Source: JAJDXW01 sp965214795 (GTDB taxonomy: Bacteria; Pseudomonadota; Gammaproteobacteria; HK1). Taken from it: a DNA stretch of 64,000 bases. The stretch spans positions 1,426,001-1,490,000 of the forward strand of contig OZ243976.1 in NCBI GenBank assembly GCA_965214795.1. The letters run 5' to 3'. A program made the position numbers and the translations under genes. The notes under the pieces were generated by a model. It saw nothing but the letters and a program-made list of their open reading frames with translations. It searched no databases and was not told the origin of the DNA. Shown here piece by piece: positions 26,388 through 41,300 of this stretch; within the stretch, counting starts at the first letter, position 1, and every line of letters begins with the position of its first letter.

Positions 26388-29300
26388 GTGTTGACCGGAA
26401 CGGGGAGGCGCGGTGCCCGCGCATTCCTGTTGCCTCTGCTGTTTGTGCTGTCGTCGCAACCCGCCCTCGCGCAGGACCCGCCTTCGCTGTCGATTGCCGA
26501 TGCAAGCGTGACCGAGGGCGATAAGGCCACCCACACCGCGACGATGGAGTTCACGGTGACGCTGGACCCGCCGGCGGAGGGCGAGGTGACAGTGGACTGG
26601 TTGACGTCCGACGGGACAGCAAGACACGGGACGCTGTCGCCGGCCGCTGGCGGAACAGGAGACTACAGAGGGGATCTGGGAACCCTGACTTTCCTTCCCG
26701 GAGATACGAGGAGGACGGTACGCGTCAGGGTGTACGGCGACAATGTGGACGAACCGGACGAGACGTTCACGGTGACGCTGTCGGAGGCGTCGGGCGCGAC
26801 GATTGCGGATGGCACGGCCACGGGAACGATCTTTGACGCCGACGACACGCCGACGGTGACGCTGAAACTGACTCCGGACCAGATTGGTGAGGACGGTGGT
26901 GTCAGCACGGTGACGGCGACCCTGTCCAACCCGTCGAGCAGGGTTACGACGGTGAGGGTGACGGTTCCGGATTCGCCGGATTACACGCTGAGTTCGGAGA
27001 ACCCGCTCTTGACGATTCCGGCGGGCTCGTGGGACAGCACGGGCGTGGTGACGATCACCGCCGTGAACAACGACGATCCCTCGGACAACAAGACGGTGAC
27101 GGTGTCCGCTCTGGCGAGGAACGACCAGGAGATCACAGGCCCGGAAGACGTGACGCTGACGATCATTGACGACGACGGCGAAGCGCTGCCATCGCTGTCA
27201 ATTGACGACTTGAGCGCGGTTGAGGGTGAGCTGATGTGGTTCACAGTGAGGTTGAGCAGGACGGCGTCGTATCCGGTGACGGTGCGCCACACGCTGACCG
27301 ACGAGACGGCAAGGGAGTTTTATGACTACGACGCCTACCCGGGCACACTGACCTTCGACGCCGGAGAGACCGAGAAGCGAGTGTTCATGGCAGAGGCGTA
27401 TGAGAACGACGAAGACGAGCCGGACAAGACGTTCACGGTGACGCTGTCGGAGGCGTCGGGCGCGACGATTGAGGATGGCGCGGCCACGGGAACGATCATT
27501 GACGATGACGGTCCGCCGGACGTGACGCTGGTTCTGACCCCGGCCTCGATCAGTGAGGACGGCGGGGTGAGCACGGTGACGGCGACCCGGAAGGGTCCGT
27601 TGAACGAAGATGCGACGGTGACGGTGAGGGTGACGCCGGTGGCTCCGGCCGTGGCGGGCGACTACACGCTGAGCACGAACACCACGCTCACGATTGCGGC
27701 GGGTCGGATGACGAGCACGGGTACGGTGACGATCACCGCCGTGGACAACAACGAGGACGCGCCCGACAAGACGGTGACGGTGTCCGGCACGGCGGAGAAC
27801 AGCCAGGGGTCCAAGGACACGAATGACGTGACGCTGACGATCACGGACGATGACGGCGCGTCTTCACTGTCGATTGGCGATACGAGCGTGACCGAGGGTG
27901 ATACGGGCAGCGTGACGATGACCTTCACGGTGACGCTGAGCCCGGCGGCGACGCAGCCGGTGACGGTGGACTGGGCGACGTCCGACGGGACGGCGGAGGC
28001 CGGAACGGACTACACGACGGGGAACGGAAGTCTGAGGTTCGACATCGGGGAGGACAGCAAGACGTTCACGGTGACGGTGACGGGCGACGAGGAGGACGAG
28101 GAGGACGAGACGTTCACGGTGACGCTGTCGAACGCGTCGGGGGACGTGACGATTGTTGATGACACGGCCACGGGAACGATCACGGACGATGACGACACGC
28201 CTTCGCTGTCGATTGCCGATGCGAGCGTGACCGAGGCCGATAGGAGCAACCACACCGCGACGATGGAGTTCACGGTGACACTGAATCCGGCGGCGGAGGG
28301 TGAGGTGACAGTGAACTGGTCGACGTCCGACGACACGGCAGAAGCCGCGACGTCTCTGTCCCTGACCGAAAGCGGAAGAGGAGACTACAGATCGAATTCG
28401 GGAACCCTGATCTTCCGTCCCGGACAGACGCGCTTGAAGGTGAGCGTCAGGGTGTACGGCGACAATGTGGACGAACCGGACGAGACGTTCACGGTGGCGC
28501 TGTCGGACCCATCGGAGGGCGTGATGATTGAAAGGGGCACGGCCACGGGAACGATCTTTGACGCCGACGACACGCCGACGGTGACGCTGAAACTGACTCC
28601 GGACCGGATTGATGAGGACGGTGGTGTCAGCACGGTGACGGCGACCCTGTCCAACCTGTCGAGCGAGGATACGACGGTGACGGTGTCGGTTCCGGATTCG
28701 GTAGATTACATGCTGAGCACGAACGCGGATTTGACGATCCCGGCGGGCTCGCGGGACAGCACGGGCGCGGTGACGATCACCGCCGTGGACAACACCGAGG
28801 ACGTACCCGACAAGACGGTGACGGTGTCCGGCACGGCGGACAACGACCAGGGGGTCACAGCCCCGCAGGACGTGACGCTGACGATCATTGACGACGACGG
28901 CGAACTGCCGCCATCGCTGTCAATTGACGACTCGACCGGGGTCGAGGGGCAGAATCTGTGGTTCACAGTGAGGTTGAGCAGGGCGGTGTCGTATCCGGTG
29001 ACGGTGCGCTACACGCTGACCGACGATACGGCAAGAGAGTTTTATGACTATGACGCCTACTCGGGCACACTGACCTTCGACGCCGGAGAGACCCGGAAGC
29101 GCGTGTTCATGGCGGATGCATATGATGACGACGCAATCGAGGTGAGCGAGACGTTCACGGTGACGCTGTCGGAGGCGTCGGGCGCGACGATTGCGGATGG
29201 CACGGCCACGGGAACGATCATTGACGGCGACAGCGAACCGCTGCCGAAGCTGTCAATTGACGACTCGACCGGGGTCGAGGGGCAGGATCTGCGGTTCACA

Positions 29301-32300
29301 GTGAGGTTGAGCAGGGCGGTGTCGTATCCGGTGACGGTGCGTTACACGCCGTCCGAGGACGGGACGGCAAGAGATGACGAGGACTACGTGCCGTTCACGG
29401 ATGTCCTGACCTTCGACGCCGGAGAGACCCGGAAGCAAGTGCTCGTGGCACGGTTGACCGATGACGTCGCAGACGAGCCGGACGAGACGTTCACGGTGAC
29501 GCTGTCGTACGCGTCGGGCGCGACGATTGCGGATGGCGCGGCCACGGGAACGATCTTTGACAATGATGGTCCGCCGAACGTGACGCTGGCCCTGGATCCA
29601 ATCTCGATCAGTGAGGACGGCGGGGCGAGCACGGTGACGGCGACCCGGAAAGGTCCGTTGAACGAAGATGCGACGGTGACGGTGAGGGTGACGCCGGTGG
29701 CTCCGGCCGTGGCGGGTGACTACACGCTGAGCACGAACACCACGCTCACGATTGCGGCGGGTCGGATGACGAGCACGGGTACGGTGACGATCACCGCCGT
29801 GGACAACAACGAGGACGCGCCCGACAAGACGGTGACGGTGTCCGGCACGGCGGAGAACAGCCAGGGGTCCAGGGACACGAATGACGTGAGGCTGACGATC
29901 ACGGACGACGAGGGCGAGCCTTCGCTGTCGATTGCCGACGCGAGCGTGGCCGAGGGCGCCGCGAGCGAGAGCGCGACGATGACGTTCACGGTGACGCTGA
30001 GCCGGGCGGCGACGCCGTCGGTGACGGTGGACTGGGCGACGTCCGACGGGACCGCGCAGGCCGGGACGGACTACACGGCCGGGAACGGAAGCCTGACGTT
30101 CGGCGCCGGCGAGGACAGCAAGACGTTCACGGTAACGGTGACGGGCGACGATGTGGTCGAGCCGGACGAGACGTTCACGGTGACGCTGTCGAACGCGTCG
30201 GGCGCGACGATCACGGATGCCACGGGGACCGGGACGATTACGGACGATGACGGCTTGCCTTCGCTGTCGATTGCCGATGCGAGCGTGACCGAGGGCGCCA
30301 AGGGCGAGAGCGTGACGATGCGGTTCACGGTGACACTGAGCCCGGCGGCGGAGGACGAGGTGACGGTCAACTGGTGGACGTTCGACAGGGGGACAGCGCG
30401 GCCGTCCAACCGCGGAACAGGAGACTACGAAGGGGATCGGGGAATCCTGACCTTCCATCCCGGAGTGACGAGCAAGACGGTACCCGTCACGGTGTACGGC
30501 GACGACGACGACGAGCCGGACGAGACGTTCCCGGTGAGGCTGTGGAACGCAAGGCTGGGGAACGCATCGGAGGGCGTGACGATTGAGGATGCCGCGGCCA
30601 CGGGAACGATCAAGGACGATGACGACTCACCGGCGACCGGGGCGGTGACGATCACGGGCACGCCGACGGAAGGCGAGACTCTGACCGCAGACACGTCGGG
30701 CATAGCCGACACGGACGGGCTGGACAACGCGGCCTGGGTCTACCAGTGGGTCCGGACGCCGTCGGGCGGCAGTGACGAGAACATCTCCGGCGCGACCGAT
30801 GCGACCTACGTGCCGGTCTTCGCGGACGCGGGGGCGACGCTCAAGGTCAAGGTGACGGTTACCGACGACGAGGGCCACGAGGCGACCTTCACGAGTGCGC
30901 CGACCTCGGCGGTGGCGGCGCTGCCGCGGCCCACGGTGACGGTGGTCTCGGACGGTGACGTGACAGAGGGCAGCCCTGTCCTGTTCACACTGACGCGCAC
31001 GGGCGACACGGCGGAGACGCTGGACGTGGCCTACGAGGTAGCCGCCACCGGAGACTTCGGCGTCACGCCGTTCTCGGGCACGGCGACGTTCCTGGCGAAC
31101 AGCGCCACGGTGCAGGTGAGCGTAGACACGACGGGCGACAGCACCCACGAGGCGCACGGCGCGGTGACGGTGACGCTGACGGAGGACACGAGCGCCAACC
31201 CCGCCTACCTGCTCGGCGACCCGTCGACGGCGACGGCGGCGGTGGAAGACGACGACGACTCGCCGGCGACCGGCTCGATCACGGTCACGGGCACGCCGAC
31301 GGAAGGCGAGACGCTGAGTGCGGACACGTCGGGCCTCACCGACGGGGACGGACTGGCCAACGCGGCCTACGCCTACCAGTGGGTTCGAACGCCATCCGGC
31401 GGCGGTGACGCGGACATCTCCGGCGCGACCGGCGCAACCTACGTGCCAGTCTTCGCGGACGTGGGCGCGACGCTGAAGGTCAAGGTGACGGTCACCGACG
31501 ACGAGGGTCACGAGGCAAGCTTCACGAGCGCGCCGACCTCGGCGGTGGCGGCGCTGCCGCGGCCCTCGGTGACGGTGGTCTCGGACGGCGACGTGACAGA
31601 GGGCAGCCCTGTCCTGTTCACGCTGACGCGCACGGGCGACACGGCGGAGGAGCTGGACGTGGCCTACGAGGTAGCCGCCACCGGGGACTTCGGCGCCGCG
31701 ACGGGCGCGGGCACGGCAACGTTCCTGGCGGACAGCGCCACGGTGCAGGTGTCGGTGGCCACGACGGGCGACAGCGCCCACGAGACGCACGGCTCGGTGA
31801 CGCTGACGCTGACGGCGGACACGGGCGCCGACCCCGCCTACCTGCTCGGCGACCCGTCGACGGCGACGGCGGCGGTGGAAGACGACGACGACTCGCCGGC
31901 GACTGGCTCGGTGACGGTTACGACGGCGACCACGTTCACCGAGGGCGAGACGCTGACGGCGGACACGTCGGGCCTCACCGACGCGGACGGTCTGGACGAC
32001 GCGGGCTACGCCTACCAGTGGGTGCGGACACCGTCCGACGGCAGTGACGCGGACATCTCCGGCGCGACCGGCGCAACCTACGTGCCGGCCTTCGCGGACG
32101 CGGGCGCAACGCTCAAGGTCAAGGTGACGGTCACCGACGACGAGGGTCACGAGGCAAGCTTCACGAGCGCGCCGACCTCGGCGGTGGCGGCGCTGCCGCG
32201 GCCCTCGGTGACGGTGGTCTCGGACGGCGACGTAACGGAGGGTAGCCCTGCCGTATTCACGCTAACGCGCACGGGCGACTTGGCGGAGGAGCTGGACGTG

Positions 32301-35300
32301 GCCTACGAGGTAGCCGCCACCGGAGACTTCGGCGCCACGCCGGGCGCGGGCACGGCGACCTTCCTGGCGAATGACGCCACGGTGCAGGTGAGCGTAGACA
32401 CGACGGGCGACGCCACCCACGAGGCGCACGGCTCGGTAACGGTGACACTGACGGAGGACACGAGCGCCAACCCCGCCTACCTGCTCGGCGCTCCGTCGAC
32501 GGCGACGGCGGCGGTGGAAGACGACGACGACTCTCCGGCGACCGGCTCGATCACGGTTACGGGCACGGCGGCGGAAGGCGAGGCGCTGAGTGCGGACACC
32601 TCGGGCATCGCCGACGAGGACGGACTGGCCAACGCGAGCTACGCCTACCGGTGGGTGCGGACGCCACCCGGCGGCGGCAACGCGGACATCTCCGGCGCGA
32701 CCGGCGCGACCTACGTGCCGGTGTTCGCGGATGCGGGCGCAACGCTCAAGGTCAAGGTGACGGTCACCGACGACGAGGGCCACGAGGCGACCTTCACGAG
32801 CGCCCCGACCTCGGCGGTGGCGGCGGCACCGCGGTCTTCGGTGACAGTGGTCTCGGACGGCGACGTGACGGAGGGTAGCCCTGCCGTATTCACGCTGACG
32901 CGCACGGGCGATCTGGCGCAGCCGCTGGACGTGGACTACACGGTAACCGCCACCGGGGAATTCGGCGCCGCGACGGGCGCGAGCACGGCGACGTTCCTGG
33001 CGGACAGCTCCACGGTGCAGGTGTCGGTGGGCACGACGGGTGACGGCGTCCACGAGGCGCACGGCTCGGTGACGGTGACGCTGACGACGGACACGGGCGC
33101 CGACCCCGACTACCTGCTCGGGGATCCGGCGACAGCGACGGCGGCGGTGGAAGACGACGACGACTCCCCGGCGACTGGCTCGGTGACGATCACGACGGCG
33201 ACCACGTTCACCGAGGGCGAGACGCTGAGTGCGGACACGTCGGGCCTCACCGACGGTGACGGCTTGGCCAACGCGAGCTACGCCTACCAGTGGGTGCGGA
33301 CGCCATCCGGCGGCGGTGACGCGGACATCTCCGGCGCGACCTCGCAGACCTACGTGCCGGTATTCGCGGACGCGGGCGCGACGCTCAAGGTCCGGGTGAC
33401 GGTCACCGACGACGAGGGCCACCAAGCGACGTTCGAGAGCGCGGCGACGGCGACGGTCGAGGCGATGCCGCGGCCCTCGGTGACGGTGGTCTCGGACGGC
33501 GACGTGACGGAGGGCGACACCGTCACGTTCACGCTGACGCGCACGGGTGACTTGGCGCAGACGCTGGACGTGGCCTACGCGGTGACGGCCACCGGGGACT
33601 TCGGCGTCACGCCGTTCTCGGCCACGGCGACCTTCCTGGCGAACAACGCCACGGTGCAGGTGAGCCTAACCACGACGGGCGACAGCACCCACGAGGCGCA
33701 CGGCTCGGTGACGGTGACGCTGACGGCGGACACGGGCGCCGATCCCGCCTACCTGCTCGGGGATCCGTCGACAGCGACGGCGGCGGTGGAAGACGACGAC
33801 GACTCGCCGGCGACCGGCTCGATCACGGTCACGGGCACGCCGACGGAAGGCGAGACGCTGAGTGCGGACACGTCGGGCCTCACCGACGGGGACGGACTGG
33901 CCAACGCGACCTACGCCTACCAGTGGGTCCAAACGCCATCCGGCGGCGGTGACGCGGACATCTCCGGCGCGACCTCGCAGACCTACGTGCCGGTATTCGC
34001 GGACGCGGGCGCGACGCTCAAGGTCCGGGTGACGGTCACCGACGACGAGGGCCACGAGGCGGAGTTCGAGAGCACCCCGACCTCGGCGGTGGCGGCGCTG
34101 CCGCGCCCCTCGGTGACGGTGGAGCCGGTCGGCGACGTGACGGAGGGCAGCCCCGCCCTGTTCACGCTGACGCGCACGGGCGCCACGGCGCAGACGCTGG
34201 ACGTGGCCTACGAGGTAGCTGCCACCGGGGACTTCGGCGCCGCGACGGGCACGGGCACGGGCACGGCGACCTTCCTGGCGAACAACGCCACGGTGCAGGT
34301 GTCGGTGGCCACGACGGACGACAGCACCCACGAGACGAACGGCTCGGTAACGCTAACGCTGACGGCGGACACGGGCGCCGACCCCGCCTACCTGCTCGGC
34401 GACCCGGCGACGGCGGCGGTGGCGGTGGGAGACGACGACGACTCGCCGGCGAGCGGGGCGGTGACGGTCACGACGGCGACCACGTTCACCGAGGGCGAGA
34501 CGCTGAGTGCGGACACGTCGGGCGTCACCGACGGGGACGGCTTGGCCAACGCGGCCTACGCCTACCAGTGGGTGCGGACGCCATCCGGCGGCAGCGACGC
34601 GGACATCTCCGGCGCGACCTCGCAGACCTACGTGCCGGTATTCGCGGACGCGGGGGCGACGCTGAAGGTCAAGGTGACGGTCACCGACGACGAAGGCCAC
34701 CGGGCGACCTTCACGAGCGCTTCGACCTCGGCGGTTACGGCGCTGCCGCGGCCCTTGGTGACGGTGGTCTCGGACGGCAACGTGACGGAGGACAGCCCCG
34801 CCCTGTTCACGCTGACGCGCACGGGCGACACGGCACAGACGCTGGATGTGGCCTACGAGGTAGCGGCCACCGGGGACTTCGGCGCCGCGACGGGTGCGGG
34901 CACGGCGACGTTCCTGGCGGACAGCGCCACGGTGCAGGTGAGCGTGGGCACGACGGGCGACGGCGTCCACGAGGCGCACGGCTCGGTGACGGTGACGCTG
35001 ACGGCGGATACGGGCGCCGACCCCGCCTACCTGCTCGGCGCTCCGGCGGCGGCCACGGCGGCGGTGGAAGACGACGACGATGCCCCGGCGACCGGCTCGA
35101 TCACGGTCACGGGCACGCCGACGGAAGGCGAGACGCTGACGGCGGACACATCGGGCCTCACCGACGCGGATGGTCTGGCCAACGCGGCCTACGTCTACCA
35201 GTGGGTGCGGACACCGTCGGGCGGCAGTGACGCGGACATCTCCGGCGCGACCGGCGCGACCTACGTGCCGGTCTTCGCGGACGCGGGCGCGACGCTGAAG

Positions 35301-38300
35301 GTCAAGGTGACGGTCACCGATGACGAGGGCCACGAGGCGACCTTCACGAGCCCGGCGACCTCGGCGGTGGCGGCGCTGCCGCGTCCCTCGGTGACGGTGG
35401 TCTCGGACGGCGACGTGACGGAGGGCGACACCGTCACGTTCACGTTGACGCGCACGGGTGACTTGGCGCAGCCGCTGGACGTGGCCTACGCGGTCACCGC
35501 CACCGGGGACTTCGGCGCCGCGACGGGCGCGAGCACGGTGACGTTCCTGGCGAGCAACTCCACGGTGCAGGTGAGCGTGGTCACGACGGGTGACGGCGCC
35601 CACGAGGCGCACGGTTCGGTGACGGTGACGCTGACGCCGGACACGGGCGCCGATCCCGCCTACGTACTCGGCGATTCGGCGGCGGCGACGGCGGCGGTGG
35701 AAGACGACGACGACTCCCCGGCGACGGGCTTGGTGACGATCACGACGGCGACCACGTTCACCGAGGGCGAGACGCTGACCGCAGACACGTCGGGCCTCAC
35801 CGACGCGGACGGTTTGGCCGACGCGGCCTGGGCCTACCAGTGGGTGCGGACACCGTCGGGCGGCAGTGACGCGAACATTTCCGGTGCGACCTCGCAGACC
35901 TACGTGCCGGTGTTCGCCGACGCGGGCGCGACGCTGAAGGTCAAGGTGACGGTCACCGACGACGAGGGTCACGAGGCGACGTTCGAGAGCGCGGCGACGG
36001 CGACGGTCGAGGCGACGGCGCGGCCTTCGGTGACAGTGGCCTCGGACGGCGACGTGACGGAGGGTAGCCCTGCTGTATTCACGCTGACGCGCACGGGCGA
36101 CCCGGCGCAAACACTGGACGTGGCCTACACGGTGACGGCCTCCGGTGACTTCGGCGTCACGACGGGCGCGGGCACGGCGACCTTCCTGGCGGACAGCGCC
36201 ACGGTGCAGGTGAGCGTGGCCACGACGGGCGACGACACCCATGAGGCGCACGGCTCGGTAACGCTGACGCTGACGGCGGACACGGCCGCCGACCCCGCCT
36301 ACCTGCTCGGCACTCCATCGACGGCGACGGCGGCGGTGGGAGACGACGACGACTCGCCGGCGACCGGCTCGGTAACGGTTACAGGCACGGCGACGGAAGG
36401 CGAGACGCTGAGTGCGGACACGTCGGGCCTCACCGACGGTGACGGCTTGGCCGACGCGGCCTACGCCTACCAGTGGGTGCGGACACCGTCCGGCGGCGGC
36501 GACGCGGACATCTCCGGCGCGACTTCGCAGACCTACATGCCGGTGTTCGCGGACGCGGGGGCGACGCTGAAGGTCAAGGTGACGGTCACCGACGACGAGG
36601 GCCACGAGGCGACGTTCGAGAGCGCGGCGACGGCGACGGTCGAGGCGATGCCGCGGCCCTCGGTGACGGTGGCCTCGGACGGCGACGTGACGGAGGGCGA
36701 CACCGTCACGTTCACGCTGACGCGCACGGGCGACCCGGCGCAGACGCTGGACGTGGCCTACGAGGTCACCGCCACCGGGGACTTCGGCGTCACGCCGGGC
36801 GCGGGCACGGCGACCTTCCTGGCGGACAGCGCCACGGTGCAGGTGAGCGTGGGCACGACGGGCGACGGCGTCCACGAGGCGCACGGCTCGGTGACGGTGA
36901 CGCTGACGGCGGACACGGGCGCCGATCCCGCCTACGTGCTCGGCGACCCGGCGACGGCGACGGCGGCGGTGGAAGACGACGACGACTCGCCGGCGACCGG
37001 TTCGGTGACGATCACGACGGCGACCACGTTCACTGAGGGCGAGACGCTGACCGCAGACACGTCGGGCCTCACCGACGCGGACGGTTTGGCCGACGCGGCC
37101 TGGGCCTACCAGTGGGTGCGGACACCGTCGGGCGGCAGTGACGCGAACATTTCCGGTGCGACCTCGCAGACCTACGTGCCGGTGTTCGCCGACGCGGGCG
37201 CGACGCTGAAGGTCAAGGTGACGGTCACCGACGACGAGGGTCACGAGGCGACGTTCGAGAGCGCGGCGACGGCGACGGTCGAGGCGACGGCGCGGCCTTC
37301 GGTGACAGTGGCCTCGGACGGCGACGTGACGGAGGGTAGCCCTGCTGTATTCACGCTGACGCGCACGGGCGACCCGGCGCAAACACTGGACGTGGCCTAC
37401 ACGGTGACGGCCTCCGGTGACTTCGGCGTCACGACGGGCGCGGGCACGGCGACCTTCCTGGCGGACAGCGCCACGGTGCAGGTGAGCGTGGCCACGACAG
37501 GCGACGACACCCACGAGGCGCACGGCTCGGTGACGCTGACGCTGACGCCGGACACGAGCACCGATCCCGTCTACGTGCTCGGCGATCCGTCGACGGCGAC
37601 GGCGGCGGTGGAAGACGACGACAACTCGCCGGCGAGCGGTTCGGTAACGGTCACGGGCACGGCGACGGAAGGCGAGACGCTGAGTGCGGACACGTCGGGC
37701 CTCACCGACGGGGACGGACTGGACAACGCGGCCTATACCTACCAGTGGGTGCGGACACCGTCCGGCGGCAGCGACGCGGACATCTCCGGTGCGACCTCGA
37801 AGACCTACGTGCCGGTGTTCGCGGACGCGGGGGCGACGCTCAAGGTCAAGGTGACGGTCACCGACGACGAGGGCCACGATGCGACCTTCACGAGCGCCTC
37901 GACCTCGGCGGTGGCGGCGGCGCCGCGGCCCTCGGTGACGGTGGTCTCGGACGGCGACGTGACGGAGGGCAGCGCCGCGGTGTTCACGCTGACGCGGACG
38001 GGCGACCCGGCGCAGACGCTGGATGTGGCCTACGAGGTCACCGCCACCGGCGACTTCGGCGTCACGACGGGCGCGAGCACGGCGACGTTCCTGGCGAATA
38101 GCGCCACGGTGCAGGTGAGCGTAGACACGACGGGCGACGGCGCCCACGAGGCGCACGGCTCGGTGACGGTGACGCTGACGGAGGACACGAGCGCCGATCC
38201 CACCTACCTGCTCGGCGCTCCGTCGACGGCGACGGTGGCGGTGGAAGACGACGACGACTCGCCGGCGACCGGTTCGGTGACGATCACGACGGCGACCACG

Positions 38301-41300
38301 TTCACTGAGGGCGAGACGCTGACGGCGGACACGTCGGGCCTCGCCGATGCGGACGGCTTGGCCGACGCGGCCTGGGCCTACCAGTGGGTGCGGACACCGT
38401 CGGGCGGCGGTGACGCGGACATCTCCGGTGCGACCTCGCAGACCTACGTGCCGGTGTTCGCGGACACGGGCGCGACGCTCAAGGTCAAGGTGACGGTCAC
38501 CGACGACGAGGGCCACGAGGCGACCTTCACGAGCGCCCCGACCTCGGCGGTGGCGGCGGCATCGCGGCCCTCGGTGACGGTGGCCTCGGACGGCGACGTG
38601 ACGGAGGGCAGCCCTGCCGTATTCACGCTGACGCGCACGGGCGACACGGCGGGGACGCTGGATGTGGCCTACACGGTGACGGCCACCGGGGACTTCGGCG
38701 TCACGACAGGCGCGGGCACGGCGACGTTCCTGGCGAACAGCGCCACGGTGCAGGTGTCGGTGGCCACGGCAGGCGACGCCACCCACGAGACGCACGGCTC
38801 GGTGACGGTGACGCTGACGGCAGACACGGGCACCGATCCCGCCTACCTGCTCGGCGATCCGTCGACGGCGACGGCGGCGGTGGAAGACGACGACGACTCC
38901 CCGGCGACCGGAGCGGTGACGGTCACGACGGCGACCACGTTCACCGAGGGCGAGACGCTGAGTGCGGATACCTCGGGCCTCACCGATGCGGACGGTCTGG
39001 CCAACGCGGCCTACGCCTACCAGTGGGTGCGGACACCGGCCGGCGGCAGTGACGGGGACATCTCCGGCGCGACCTCGAAGACCTACGTGCCGGTGTTCGC
39101 GGATGCGGGCGCAACGCTCAAGGTCAAGGTGACGGTCACCGACGACGAGGGCCACGAGGCGGAGTTCACGAGCGCCCCGACCTCGGCGGTGGCGGCGGCA
39201 CCGCGGCCTTCGGTGACAGTGGCCTCGGACGGCGACGTGACAGAGGGTAGCCCTGCCGTATTCACGCTGACGCGCACGGGCGATTTGGCGCAGACGCTGG
39301 ACGTGGCCTACGAGGTAGCCGCCACCGGTGACTTCGGCGTCACGACGGGCGCGGGCACGGCGACCTTCCTGGTGAACAGCGCCACGGTGCAGGTGAGCGT
39401 GGGCACGACGAGCGACGGCGTCCACGAGGCGCACGGCTCGGTGACGGTGACGCTGACGGCGGACACGGGCGCCGACCCCGCCTACCTGCTCGGGGATCCG
39501 TCGACGTCGACAGCGGCGGTGGAAGACGACGACGACTCGCCGGCGACCGGCTCGGTAACGATCACGGGCACGGCGACGGAAGACGAGACGCTGACGGCGG
39601 ACACGTCGGGCCTCACCGACGCGGACGGTCTGGACGCCGCGGCCTACGTCTACCAGTGGGTGCGGACACCGTCGGGCGGCGGTGACGCGGACATCTCGGG
39701 CGCGACTTCGCAGACCTACGTGCCGGTCTTCGCGGACGCGGGGGCGACGCTGAAGGTCAAGGTGACGGTCACCGACGACGAAGGCCACCGGGCGACCTTC
39801 ACGAGCGCTTTGACCTCGGCGGTGACGGCGCTGCCGCGGCCTTCGGTGACGGTGGTCTCGGACGGCAACGTGACGGAGGACAGCGCCGCCCTGTTCACGC
39901 TGACGCGCACGGGCGACTTGGCGCAGACGCTGGATGTGGCCTACGAGGTCACCGCCACCGGGGACTTCGGCGTCACGACGGGCGCGAGCACGGCGACCTT
40001 CCTGGCGAACAACGCCACGGTGCAGGTGAGCGTAGACACGACGGGCGACAGCACCCACGAGGCGCACGGCTCGGTGACGGTGACGCTGACGGCGGACACG
40101 GGCGCCGATCCCGCCTACCTGCTCGGGGATCCGTCGACAGCGACGGCGGTGGTGGAAGACGACGACGACTCGCCGGCGACCGGCTCGGTGACGGTCACGG
40201 GCACGGCGACGGAAGGCGAGACGCTGACGACGGACACATCGGGTCTCACCGACGGGGACGGACTGGACAACGCGGCCTGGGCCTACCAGTGGGTGCGGAC
40301 GCCATCCGGCAGCGGTGACGCGGACATCTCCGGCGCGACCGGCGCAACCTATGTGCCGGTGTTCGCGGACGCGGGCGCAACGCTCAAGGTCAAGGTGACG
40401 GTCACCGACGACGAGGGCCACGAGGCGACCTTCACGAGCGCCCCGACCTCGGCGGTGGCGGCGGCATCGCGGCCCTCGGTGACGGTGGCCTCGGACGGCG
40501 ACGTGACGGAGGGTAGCCCTGCCGTATTCACGCTGACGCGCACGGGCGACCCGGCGGGGACGCTGGACGTGGCCTACGCGGTAGCCGCCACCGGGGACTT
40601 CGGCGTCACGCCGTTCTCGGGCACGGCAACGTTCCTGGCGGACAGCGCCACGGTGCAGGTGTCGGTGGCCACGACAGGCGACGACACCCACGAGGCGCAC
40701 GGCTCGGTGACGGTGACGCTGACGGCGGACACGAGCGCCGCTCCTGCCTACCTGCTCGGCGCTCCGTCGACAGCGACGGCGGCGGTGGAAGACGACGACG
40801 ACGCTCCGGCGACTGGCTCGGTCACGGTTACGGGCACGGCGGCGGAAGGCGAGACGCTGACGGCGGACACGTCGGGCCTCACCGACGCGGACGGTCTGGA
40901 CGCCGCGGCCTACGTCTACCAGTGGGTGCGGACACCGTCGGGCGGCAGTGACGCGGACATCTCCGGCGCGACCTCGCAGACCTACACACCAGTCTTCGCG
41001 GACGCGGGCGCGACGCTCAAGGTCAAGGTGACGGTCACCGACGACGAGGGCCACGAGGCGGCCTTCACGAGCGCGCCGACCTCGGCGGTGGCGGCACCGC
41101 GGCCCTCGGTGACGGTGGTCTCGGACGGCGACGTGACAGAGGGCAGCCCTGTCCTGTTCACGCTCACGCGCACGGGGGACACGGCGCAGACGCTGGACGT
41201 GGCCTACGAGGTCACCGCCACCGGGGACTTCGGCGTCACGACGGGCGCGAGCACAGCGACCTTCCTGGCGGGTAGCTCCACCGTGCAGGTGAGCCTAACC

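Noticed and set aside
25826..26524. Plus-strand open frame of 232 codons across the intergenic region
   Set aside because: It crosses the inverted-repeat element and the start of the giant gene in another frame and has no family resemblance.
34353..41054. Very long minus-strand open frame under the 18-unit array (similar ones at 5134-8487, 9028-12384, 16384-20949, 21076-24750, 42201-48233 and 54930-60296)
   Set aside because: The translations are arginine- and valine-rich, repeat with the period of the sense array and match no family. They stay open because the sense codons used (GAC, GTG, ACG, GCG, GGC) create no antisense stops.
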